DNA of 20,090 bases from a virus. The notes beneath the pieces are model-generated. The model saw only the letters and a program-made list of their open reading frames with translations, made no database searches and was not told the DNA's origin. The stretch covers positions 1 to 20,090 of the IMG/VR virus record IMGVR_UViG_3300010885_085588, one strand, 5' to 3'. The translations under genes and the position numbers were made by a program. How positions within the stretch are numbered: the stretch's first letter is position 1; each line of letters opens with the position of its first letter. Of this stretch, positions 13,470 through 20,090 are shown in pieces.

Positions 13470-15326
13470 TCAAAAACCGAATTCTCTCAAAAGTCTGTCA
13501 TATTTTCTCTCAGGTACATATGTGAAGCCACCAGCATAGTTATCTTTCTCTGGTGCCAATAAATCAATATCATCTCCTGCAAGCAATTCTTCTGGTGATC
13601 CTTCCATCAATTGTCTCTTTATGTCTTCATAAACTTGGTTTTTAACTATTTGCATAGACTCTTTAGGCTTTTCAGATCCCATTGGTAAATCACGCAATAA
13701 AGTGTCACGAATGTAAAGTCCAATGCACATAGCCATGATGGCATCATCGTGTTTACCTTTTTGCGCTTGTGCTTTTCTGCTTACTCTATTATATTCAAAT
13801 GTCTGCAACTCAGTAACAAATCTTATGCTGTTAATTCTAACAGTCATGTTCGTAAGTCTGTTTTGCAAAGCTTCAAGATACAAAGGTCTATTAGTCTGGC
13901 CTACTTTTACGCCCGGCTTTGCATTAGCCCCTTTTGTATTTTCGTAATATAAGTTATCATAGTATAAAGTATGCTGCAAAGAACTCAGAACTGCTCCTCC
14001 CGGACCCATGTTTTCAACTACAACTAATGCATTATTGTAAAATGTTGCAACTTCATTGATTACCTGTGCAAATTCGTGTGGTATAATCAGATTTGAATAA
14101 AACTCAGCTACTTGTTCTAAAGTTGCTGTGTCAATGATATGAAAAACACTACTATCATTGTTTTCTCCCTGACCTTCAGCGCAGTCTGCGGTGAGAATAT
14201 ATTCATGACCTTCTACAGGATCTTTCCAAATCCACATTGCGCCTCTATTATCATCAGTTTCCAATTGTGCAATTCTGCCAATTTGGTTTGCCCATTTTGG
14301 AAATAGTTTACGACTTGGGAAATTATTTCTTGTTTGTTCTGTCATACCTGTGATGATTTTTGCACTAAAATAAGTTTCACCTGATCCTTGAAATTCACGC
14401 AAAACTTCCTGACGAAATCCTTTTTCACCTAACTGCGCTTTCTGCTCAGCAACCCATTTTTTATCATTGTAATCTGGATGTTCCCAATAATCCAAATCAA
14501 TGACGTGAAATTTATTCAGGGCCTCTTTAGCTTCATTATAGGTTTGTTCATACCAGTTACCAAGACCATTAACAGTAGAAACAAGTGTACATGAACCACC
14601 TGTTGAAAGGATTGGCCACATAGCCTTCCAGTGCTTTTCCATGTCATCAATGAACGCACACTCGTCTACAATCAAAAATGTAACTGATTTACCACGAGCA
14701 GCTTCTGGAGAATAAAATTTCAAAGCTGATCCAGTATCAGTGAACATTTTCAAGTGGTCATTCCATTTAGCATCTTTCCTTGGTTTAAGCCATTCAGGCA
14801 TGTTTTCACAGCTTCTGTCAATCATCATGCCGATATCTGTGGCTTCACGGTCGGTTTTCGACAACAACATGATCTGCTGATCAAGCTGAAACATACATCG
14901 CCACAAGCCCCAAAGAAGGGTTACAGTCGTAAGACCACCCTGACGAAACTTAGAAATAATGTTGAAGCGATAATTTTCATAATCACGAATTGTTTTACGC
15001 TGATACTTGAAAAGAACGAATGGTATAAGACCTCTCATCGGGTGAAGAATCTTAACATATTTGTGACAAAAGTAATCAAAACTTTCTGCACATTTTATCA
15101 GTTCTTTTTTTCTTCTGACAGGGTCATATTTGTCCACGTTGTCAAGCGGTTCATCAGGATCTATCTGCAATTCGTATTTGTCAAATTCATAATATTGAGG
15201 GTCATATTGCAGCCTTTTTGTGACTGGATCTATATTTCCCCCAGAAAGGTAATAGTCCCTTAATGTTTTGAACTTACCACGCCAGACTGATTCTTTTATA
15301 CTTTTGAAGTATTGCTTTTCTTCCAT
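13470..15326 (-). CDS. terL: Large terminase subunit, T4 gp17 type (618 aa)
   Basis: Motor and nuclease that packages DNA into the prohead. Length is normal for T4-like TerL. The ATPase domain has a variant Walker A SKFRQGGLTT (125-134), Walker B VTFLIVDECAF (215-225, Asp221, Glu222) and the coupling motif STVNG (250-254). The RNase H-like nuclease domain has ILTADCAEG (Asp381), ALVVVEN (Glu438) and KHDDAIMAM (Asp527/Asp528). All acidic residues needed for cleavage are present. ATG 15326 with weak SD (AGGC). No small terminase is recognised in the window. It leads a five-gene minus-strand operon. Upstream is an 86-base divergent region with a palindrome. Confidence 0.93.
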   Translation of the reverse strand: MEEKQYFKSIKESVWRGKFKTLRDYYLSGGNIDPVTKRLQYDPQYYEFDKYELQIDPDEPLDNVDKYDPVRRKKELIKCAESFDYFCHKYVKILHPMRGLIPFVLFKYQRKTIRDYENYRFNIISKFRQGGLTTVTLLWGLWRCMFQLDQQIMLLSKTDREATDIGMMIDRSCENMPEWLKPRKDAKWNDHLKMFTDTGSALKFYSPEAARGKSVTFLIVDECAFIDDMEKHWKAMWPILSTGGSCTLVSTVNGLGNWYEQTYNEAKEALNKFHVIDLDYWEHPDYNDKKWVAEQKAQLGEKGFRQEVLREFQGSGETYFSAKIITGMTEQTRNNFPSRKLFPKWANQIGRIAQLETDDNRGAMWIWKDPVEGHEYILTADCAEGQGENNDSSVFHIIDTATLEQVAEFYSNLIIPHEFAQVINEVATFYNNALVVVENMGPGGAVLSSLQHTLYYDNLYYENTKGANAKPGVKVGQTNRPLYLEALQNRLTNMTVRINSIRFVTELQTFEYNRVSRKAQAQKGKHDDAIMAMCIGLYIRDTLLRDLPMGSEKPKESMQIVKNQVYEDIKRQLMEGSPEELLAGDDIDLLAPEKDNYAGGFTYVPERKYDRLLREFGF

Positions 15327-15372
15327 TTTCGCCTATTAAAGGATTTTCTTGTTTTGCCGAACAAACTAGTAT

Positions 15373-15386
15373 AACTATATATAGTT
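15373..15386. promoter_or_regulatory. 14-base palindrome with TATATAGT copy 3, terminase/M28 divergent region
   Basis: AACTATATATAGTT is a perfect palindrome in the gap between the terminase and the M28 gene, so each strand carries TATATAGT. TATAAC (15370-15375) on plus and TATACT (15368-15373) on minus could be -10 boxes. It may be an operator or a two-way promoter core. Confidence 0.4.
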
Positions 15387-15412
15387 GGAAGGAAAACAAA
15401 ACAGAGGTAACC

Positions 15413-16549
15413 ATGAAAAAGCTTTATGTTGCTGCGATGATTGTTGGACTAGCGATATTGTTTTTAGTAATAAATAAAGAAAAAACTGCTCTTCTTGCTC
15501 CTCAAGAACCAGTAAATCCATTTGAAGAAATTATTAAACAAGAAAATAAGAAAGAAGAGAAACCAAAACTAACTGTCGCAGAAGCAATTGCTAAAATAGA
15601 CAGAATTAGCCTTAAAGAAAATGTTGAATACCTTGCTTCAAATGAACTTGAAGGAAGAATGTCTGGTAAAAAAGGCAATAAAATTGCCGCTGATTTTATC
15701 AAGAAGAGATTTGAAAAAAATGATCTTCTCACTGAATATGATAAATTTTCAATAAGAAGAATAAATCCCGGACCAAAAAATGAAATTGGCGATGATTTCA
15801 CACAAAATATTTACACATGGATAGAAGGAAACGATCTTGTCCTAAAAGACGAAATTGTCGTCATTGGCGCTCATATGGACCATATAGGCTATGGTCCAAG
15901 TTACAGCAGATATGGCAACAATAGAATTCACAATGGCGCTGATGACAATGCGAGCGGAACAGCTGCACTTATTGAAATTGCCGAAGCATTTGCCGCAATG
16001 AAAGGCCAAAATAAAAGAACTGTAGTGATTATGGCTTTTTCAGCAGAAGAAATGGGCCTGAAAGGAAGTTTACATTACGTCAATAACCCTAAGTTTCCTA
16101 AAGGAAATCCCGATATCAAGAAACATGTATTTATGCTTAATATGGATATGATAGGATATCTTGGTAAAAGTAAAACTGCTGTTTTTGATGATGGATCAAG
16201 TTCTCCTGATATTGGATTCATAATAAAACAATTATCTGAAAAATATTCATTTGCAAAAAGTGTTACTCTTCGTGGATCTGGAGGTAGTGATCATGCTCCT
16301 TTTTACAATAAAAAAATTCCAGTTGCATTTTTACATACTGGACTCCATGATTATTATCACACTCCTAAAGATACTGCCGACAGGATTAACTATGATGGTT
16401 TAGAAAAAGTTGCCAGATATGGTTTTGAACTTGCTTGGAATGTTTGCAATGCTGTAGAAAGAGTTGAATTCGATTATGGTTCTTTTACAGAAATGGATTA
16501 TAGCCATGATCATGGTCAAAAAGACATGCCTTTGGAGGAAACGCCATGA
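15413..16549 (+). CDS. Membrane-anchored or secreted M28 zinc peptidase (378 aa)
   Basis: N-terminal MKKLYVAAMIVGLAILFLVI is a signal anchor, followed by a Lys/Glu/Pro-rich spacer (residues 30-55). The M28 di-zinc ligands are all visible: GAHMDHIG (His154), NGADDNASG (Asp178), FSAEEMG (Glu212 catalytic base, Glu213 ligand), NMDMIG (Asp245) and YYHTPKD (His316). Enzymes of this family remove amino acids or short peptides from N- or C-termini outside the cytoplasm. A PA-type insert is not obvious. GAGGT precedes ATG 15413. The C-terminal tail is acidic and His-rich (DYSHDHGQKDM). The ferritin-like gene follows with a 4-base overlap, so the two are made together. Rare in phages; probably acquired from a host. 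Confidence 0.88.
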   Translation: MKKLYVAAMIVGLAILFLVINKEKTALLAPQEPVNPFEEIIKQENKKEEKPKLTVAEAIAKIDRISLKENVEYLASNELEGRMSGKKGNKIAADFIKKRFEKNDLLTEYDKFSIRRINPGPKNEIGDDFTQNIYTWIEGNDLVLKDEIVVIGAHMDHIGYGPSYSRYGNNRIHNGADDNASGTAALIEIAEAFAAMKGQNKRTVVIMAFSAEEMGLKGSLHYVNNPKFPKGNPDIKKHVFMLNMDMIGYLGKSKTAVFDDGSSSPDIGFIIKQLSEKYSFAKSVTLRGSGGSDHAPFYNKKIPVAFLHTGLHDYYHTPKDTADRINYDGLEKVARYGFELAWNVCNAVERVEFDYGSFTEMDYSHDHGQKDMPLEETP

Positions 16550-16974
16550 ATAAAGAAGAAATGATTGATGTTTTGAATCAAGACCTTAAAAATGAATGGA
16601 TGCATCTCCATTTTTACTTGTATCACGCAAGTATGGTTACTGGTCTTCATTGCCATGAATATAAAGAACTTTTATTGGAAGAAGCTGCCAGTGAAATGGT
16701 TCATGTAACCCAATTTTCCGATCTTATCATTGGACTTGGAGGCCTTCCAACAACTTCATTCAATGAATTCCCCGTTTTCAATGATCCTAGAGACATTATT
16801 GAGTACGCTGTCTATATGGAATCACTAGTTGTTTCCAATTACACTTTAAGAATTAAAGAAGCAACTGAACTTGGAGGAGTAGATGGTCAATGGTTGGAAA
16901 TATTTCTTGAAAAACAAATAGAACATAGCCGTGAAGATGTAGATCATTTCAAACAAATTCTTCGTGGAATATAA
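16546..16974 (+). CDS. Ferritin-like/bacterioferritin-type protein (142 aa)
   Basis: A four-helix-bundle protein of ferritin-like size. Likely diiron residues: Glu17 (LKNEWMHLHFYLYHA), Glu50 and His53 (EEAASEMVHVTQF), Glu92 (YMESLVVSNY) and the fourth helix LEKQIEHSREDVDHF with His127; the residue three before it is Gln124 where classic bacterioferritins have Glu, so the site may differ. Possible roles are iron storage, iron delivery or oxidative protection. ATG 16546 overlaps the M28 stop (ATGA), with GGAGG inside the M28 end. Translational coupling suggests a shared purpose or shared acquisition. No signal peptide, so it is cytoplasmic. Confidence 0.75.
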   Translation: MNKEEMIDVLNQDLKNEWMHLHFYLYHASMVTGLHCHEYKELLLEEAASEMVHVTQFSDLIIGLGGLPTTSFNEFPVFNDPRDIIEYAVYMESLVVSNYTLRIKEATELGGVDGQWLEIFLEKQIEHSREDVDHFKQILRGI

Positions 16975-16980
16975 TATAAC

Positions 16981-17008
16981 TTGATTTTCTCATTGTTGAT
17001 GATACAAT
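16981..17008 (+). promoter_or_regulatory. Sigma70-like promoter before the small basic protein
   Basis: TTGATT (16981-16986) and TACAAT (17003-17008) are 16 bases apart, giving a start near 17015 and a normal leader of about 20 bases to ATG 17035. Confidence 0.45.
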
Positions 17009-17034
17009 TTTCTTGTACACAAGGAGCATTGATC

Positions 17035-17337
17035 ATGAAATATAATGTTGTCTCTACTCTTCCTGTTGCCCGTTTTTGGTATAAAGGCAATCATAGTCAT
17101 CCTGTGCGCCGAACTGTACTTATCACGCAACAAGATAATGAGTCAATCACAGGATATGAACTTCGTGAAGGAACTAAGACTAGAATCGCTAAATATTCAC
17201 CTGTGAAAACTTATATTATCAATAAAATTGCTAAAACTTCTAACCTCCGCAATAGCAATCCGCTCCGTAAAAATAGCAAGATAAGGTCTACTCTTGTACG
17301 AAAGCCATTACTAGATCTCATCGAAACTGGAATTTGA
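17035..17337 (+). CDS. Small basic protein, WYL-like pattern (100 aa)
   Basis: AAGGAG at normal spacing supports ATG 17035; the longer frame from 16981 would cover the promoter. It begins MKYNVVSTLPVARFWYKGNH and continues HPVRRTVLITQQDNESITGY-ELREG, then VKTYIINKIAKTSNL. The run Y-K/R...R-T-V...I-x-G-Y-E-L-R-E-G...V-K-T-Y-x-I-x-K-I resembles the SH3-like barrel of WYL domains, which sense nucleic acid or small ligands, but this is a pattern impression only. The end is Lys/Arg-rich. A nucleic-acid-binding or regulatory role is plausible. It sits between the ferritin-like gene and the RCC1 gene, which it is separated from by a hairpin. Confidence 0.65.
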   Translation: MKYNVVSTLPVARFWYKGNHSHPVRRTVLITQQDNESITGYELREGTKTRIAKYSPVKTYIINKIAKTSNLRNSNPLRKNSKIRSTLVRKPLLDLIETGI

Positions 17338-17345
17338 TTCAAAAA

Positions 17346-17402
17346 TCCTCAAAATGTCTTCGAGACACTACTAAATAAAGTAGTGTCTTTTTATTTTGAG
17401 GA
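17346..17402 (+). terminator. Two-part hairpin: terminator whose outer stem contains the SD of the RCC1 gene
   Basis: Inner stem AGACACTACT (17363-17372) and AGTAGTGTCT (17379-17388), perfect 10 bp, loop AAATAA, followed by TTTTATTTT: a terminator for the gene ending at 17337. Outer arms TCCTCAAAAT (17346-17355) and ATTTTGAGGA (17393-17402) also match perfectly and include the SD GAGGA of the next gene. Confidence 0.7.
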
Positions 17403-17408
17403 ATCAAA

Positions 17409-19499
17409 ATGTCTTATTTTCAAAACCTTTTCAACGATTACTACGGCTATTATACTGCTGGAGACTCATCTAGTTTCAAACTTACCTTTAAGGTTCCTGC
17501 TAACAAGAATCATGGTGAGTTTTTCATTAACTGGAATGCTGGTCCTTATGATTTCAGTTCATTTGGCAGCAATCTAACATTTAATTTTGCCTTTGATCCA
17601 TCATTCAAAAACTGGTCTTCTTTCACAGTTGATGTTGTTGGAGTTGATTTTGCCGCAACAACAGTTTATGAAATTGTTGATATTCTTAACAACGACTCAA
17701 ACTTCAAAGACTGGTACACAGCAGGAATTTATAACAACAATCAAATCGGAATACGCCAAAAAAGACCAGCAATACAATTTCACACTTATATCTCAAACTC
17801 ATCAGCCGAATTTACTCTAAAATTCAATAAAAATGCTGGCATCGCAGATATTCCTTCTTATTTCGACAAGGACACAATTGATAACCGCTTCACAAGCCAG
17901 ATTGCACATGGTCACCTAATCAGACTTGGAAAAACCATTATTGGCAATACAGCTTCAGATTCAACAGCTGTAACTGTAATAAATCACGGTTTAACTAATG
18001 GCGATACCGTTTACATCGTCAATAGTAATTCAATTCCATCTATTGATGGCTCATACAATGTCACCGTTACTGGGACCAATGAATTCGTAATCGACGCAAG
18101 TGTAGCTGTGGCAGGGACATCTGGCGAGATGCTCACAGAAAATGATTATCAAGTACTTGTTGATGCTGGAATCGACTACACAAAGATGCTTTCTGACTAC
18201 GAACACCTACAAGGTCGTTGTGAAGCATTCAAATTTACAAAAAATACACTTGATTCTTCATCCAGAATTGTATCTCAAATAATTTATGCAGCAGGAGCAA
18301 CTGCTGGTATGCTGGGTAAGAAAACCACTTATACATATCTTTCAAGCAATACAACACCAGATTCGGTGTCAGAAATTCCTTATATTTTAACAAGTGAAGA
18401 CCTAGTCATAGAAACGCCAGCACCAACACCACCCGGAAGATTATTTAACTGGGGCAGAAATGATTCTGGTCAACTTGGAAGAAATGATACTGATAATAGA
18501 TCTTCTCCTGTTCAAACAATTGCTTATGGAATCGACTGGAAACAAGTGAAAGATGGCTTTGCCTTCTCGATGGCAATTAAGGATAATGGAACACTATGGG
18601 CATGGGGCGATAATTATTCTGGTCAATTAGGAGATGAAACTATTGATAATAAATCTTCACCAATTCAAATTGGATCTGATACCAACTGGAGTTCCATATC
18701 TTGTGGTGATTATCACACAGCAGCTATAAAAACAGATGGAACACTTTGGATTTGGGGTTCAAATTATAATTATCAATTAGGAACCAATAATGGTTATAGT
18801 GTTTGGGAATCATCTCCAGTTCAAACATCAATTGGAGGAAACGACTGGGTATCAGTATCTTGCGCTTACAATCATACTGTCGCATTAAAATCTAATGGAA
18901 CAATGTGGGCTTGGGGCAATGGTTACTATGGTCAACTTGGAGATGATTCAACTGATAGTCGTTCATATCCAGTAATGAATAATTACGGTGAAGACACTTG
19001 GTCTAAAATTTATGCTGGCTACAATTGTACTTTTGGCATAAAGAATGATGGTACTTTGTGGTCGTTTGGATTAAATGACAATGGAACATTAGGAGATGGC
19101 ACAGACCAAAATCGTTCTTCTCTTGTTCAAGTTCTTGGTTCAGGAATATGGAAACAAGTTGACGTTAAGCAAACAGCAATTGCAATTAAACAGGACGGAA
19201 CTTTGTGGACTTGGGGTGTTGGAAATGATGGACAATTAGGAAACAACGAAGTTGTTAATTACTCTTCACCAATTCAAACAGTCATGGGAGGAAATGGATG
19301 GGTTCAATGTTCGGCAGGAGGTACTTTAAGTGCTGCAATTCGCAATGATGGAACGCTTTGGACTTGGGGAGGGAATTTATATGGTCAATTAGGAAATGGA
19401 ACTGAAGATAACACTTCTTCTCCAATTCAAGTTACCGGCATTAACTGGGCTTATGTTGCCTGTGGTAGCGGTGCAACTTCTGCAATTAAGTCCGTTTGA
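17409..19499 (+). CDS. Probable tail-fibre/appendage protein with seven-blade RCC1 propeller (696 aa)
   Basis: Three parts are visible. Residues 1-160 are beta-rich with few charges (start MSYFQNLFNDYYGYYTAGDS), as in virion attachment domains. Residues about 185-230 carry GLTNGDTVYIVNSNS and GSYNVTVTGTNEFVI, a small beta domain seen in phage adhesins. After a Pro-rich hinge (ETPAPTPPG, about 334-342) come seven RCC1 repeats, each with W/F-G-x-N-x-x-G-Q-L-G and S-S-P-V/I-Q: WGRNDSGQLG, WGDNYSGQLG, WGSNYNYQLG, WGNGYYGQLG, FGLNDNGTLG, WGVGNDGQLG and WGGNLYGQLG. Seven repeats make one closed beta propeller, a likely binding head. GAGGA is the SD. Probably a receptor-binding or surface-display protein. 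Confidence 0.85.
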   Translation: MSYFQNLFNDYYGYYTAGDSSSFKLTFKVPANKNHGEFFINWNAGPYDFSSFGSNLTFNFAFDPSFKNWSSFTVDVVGVDFAATTVYEIVDILNNDSNFKDWYTAGIYNNNQIGIRQKRPAIQFHTYISNSSAEFTLKFNKNAGIADIPSYFDKDTIDNRFTSQIAHGHLIRLGKTIIGNTASDSTAVTVINHGLTNGDTVYIVNSNSIPSIDGSYNVTVTGTNEFVIDASVAVAGTSGEMLTENDYQVLVDAGIDYTKMLSDYEHLQGRCEAFKFTKNTLDSSSRIVSQIIYAAGATAGMLGKKTTYTYLSSNTTPDSVSEIPYILTSEDLVIETPAPTPPGRLFNWGRNDSGQLGRNDTDNRSSPVQTIAYGIDWKQVKDGFAFSMAIKDNGTLWAWGDNYSGQLGDETIDNKSSPIQIGSDTNWSSISCGDYHTAAIKTDGTLWIWGSNYNYQLGTNNGYSVWESSPVQTSIGGNDWVSVSCAYNHTVALKSNGTMWAWGNGYYGQLGDDSTDSRSYPVMNNYGEDTWSKIYAGYNCTFGIKNDGTLWSFGLNDNGTLGDGTDQNRSSLVQVLGSGIWKQVDVKQTAIAIKQDGTLWTWGVGNDGQLGNNEVVNYSSPIQTVMGGNGWVQCSAGGTLSAAIRNDGTLWTWGGNLYGQLGNGTEDNTSSPIQVTGINWAYVACGSGATSAIKSV

Positions 19500-19668
19500 T
19501 TTTATCCATAAAATCAAAATAATTCCAATCAGCTGCTGATTCTTTGTAGCCACTTATACTTATGGTTTCTTTCTTTTTAGTAATTGTAGGGCGAAAAAAA
19601 GGCAAGTTGTGCAAAACACAACTTGCCCAATCTTTTTCCATCAGTGATCTCCAGCCATTACTGGTCAT
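19486..19668 (-). CDS. Doubtful 60-aa ORF crossing a terminator
   Basis: ATG 19668 lies 10 bases after the stop of the tail-anchored gene with a GAGGA SD, and the frame starts MTSNGWRSLMEKDWASCVLH with ordinary composition. Against it, codons 14-25 are formed by a strong hairpin and its T tract, and its end overlaps the RCC1 gene by 14 bases. It may be a real gene expressed only by read-through, or no gene. Confidence 0.35.
   Translation of the reverse strand: MTSNGWRSLMEKDWASCVLHNLPFFRPTITKKKETISISGYKESAADWNYFDFMDKIKRT
19594..19627 (-). terminator. Strong Rho-independent terminator, probably two-way
   Basis: GGCAAGTTGTG (19601-19611) and CACAACTTGCC (19617-19627) pair perfectly over 11 bp with a 5-base loop. 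On the minus strand seven T follow directly (19594-19600). On the plus strand CAATCTTTTT follows, so it may also stop transcripts from the RCC1 gene ending at 19499. Confidence 0.85.
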
Positions 19669-19678
19669 AGATCCTCGA

Positions 19679-20089
19679 TTACATGCAAAATATAATATAG
19701 CCTAGACCAATAACCTGAGCAGCAATTACAACCAAAATAATTTTGTCCATGATTGACATTCCGTCTTTCTGTGGGACAGTCATCTTTTGAATTTCTTCAG
19801 AAATGCCCTGAGACTTTACTTCACATTTTTTAGCGGAATGTGCTGCGAAAGACATTTCACGATTAGCCTTGATTGCAGCAACAATAGCATCAATCATTTC
19901 CTGTTTAGTAACAGGTTTGTTTATATCATCTTGTTTTTGATCAGAAGAAGATATAGTTGTGATATGATCAACAACTCGCATTGTAGAATTTTGTTCAATA
20001 GATTCTACTTTTTGATCAATTATATTTCCTGTCATAGGATCAATTGTTTCAAATTTACGCTCATAAAGAACAGGTTTAACTTTTTCCAC
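19679..20089 (-). CDS. Tail-anchored membrane protein, 5' end possibly outside window (136+ aa)
   Basis: The frame is open to the right edge; the first codon visible is GTG at 20089 and the real start may lie beyond, so it is treated as partial. Residues 1-90 are polar and charged (VLYERKFETIDPMTGNIIDQ, KQEMIDAIVAAIKANREM). The end has one hydrophobic helix, MDKIILVVIAAQVIGLGYII, followed by FCM, which marks a C-terminal membrane anchor with the bulk in the cytoplasm. No family recognised. The terminator at 19594 ends its transcript or separates it from the 60-residue ORF. Confidence 0.7.
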   Translation of the reverse strand: MEKVKPVLYERKFETIDPMTGNIIDQKVESIEQNSTMRVVDHITTISSSDQKQDDINKPVTKQEMIDAIVAAIKANREMSFAAHSAKKCEVKSQGISEEIQKMTVPQKDGMSIMDKIILVVIAAQVIGLGYIIFCM

Positions 20090-20090
20090 A

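Noticed and set aside
14754-15263. 169-aa plus-strand open frame
   Set aside because: Antisense to terminase Walker motifs; Phe/Ile/Val-rich shadow.
1-20090. tRNA genes, rRNA and insertion sequences
   Set aside because: No cloverleaf-like stretch, rRNA core, transposase motif or flanking repeats were recognised; gene-free gaps are all under 200 bases.

Overview
The window looks like part of a large, AT-rich tailed-phage (Caudoviricetes) genome or a closely related prophage. The anchor is a complete T4 gp17-type large terminase. Around it are probable virion proteins, a phage-style DnaG/TOPRIM primase, a RecB/Cas4-type nuclease, a 2H phosphoesterase, a 2OG-oxygenase-like protein and many small unassigned genes with four-base overlaps. 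All three stop codons end genes, so the standard bacterial code fits. I see no rRNA, tRNA, insertion sequence or CRISPR array. The host cannot be named; sigma70-like boxes and Shine-Dalgarno (SD) sites say only that it is a bacterium.

Layout. 1-3375 is a glycan-flavoured stretch: a 5'-truncated MptE/DUF115-like end, a small GT-B-like protein and a GT9 (heptosyltransferase-family) protein. A strongly initiated, probably abundant beta-rich virion protein with its own terminator lies among them. 3410-5148 is a compact cassette: an 81-residue protein, an actin-like ATPase and a tandem DUF5659-like protein. 5182-7859 holds a two-domain helical protein, an unknown minus-strand protein coupled to the oxygenase-like protein, and a small glycine-zipper membrane protein. 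7861-9743 is a replication/recombination pair, primase and nuclease, transcribed divergently. 9740-10636 is a signal-peptide-bearing trypsin-like protease.

11128-15326 is a minus-strand operon: terminase first, then two unknown proteins, a 2H phosphoesterase and a probable virion protein. 15413-16974 is a plus-strand pair, an exported zinc M28 peptidase translationally coupled to a ferritin-like protein, followed by a small basic protein. 17409-19499 encodes a long appendage-like protein ending in a seven-blade RCC1 propeller. The end is a minus-strand tail-anchored protein followed by a strong hairpin terminator.

The strand changes about a dozen times in 20 kb with almost no intergenic DNA. 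Three convergent pairs share their stop codons within four bases, and one divergent pair has start codons that touch (CATATG). Promoters and terminators must therefore often lie inside neighbouring genes, and one good terminator does sit in the 3' end of the primase gene. The points most worth a second look are the actin-like cassette (its phosphate-2 aspartate is replaced), the two exported proteases plus ferritin, the structure that buries the ribosome binding site of the RCC1 gene, and an octamer, TATATAGT, that I find only in front of three plus-strand start codons.
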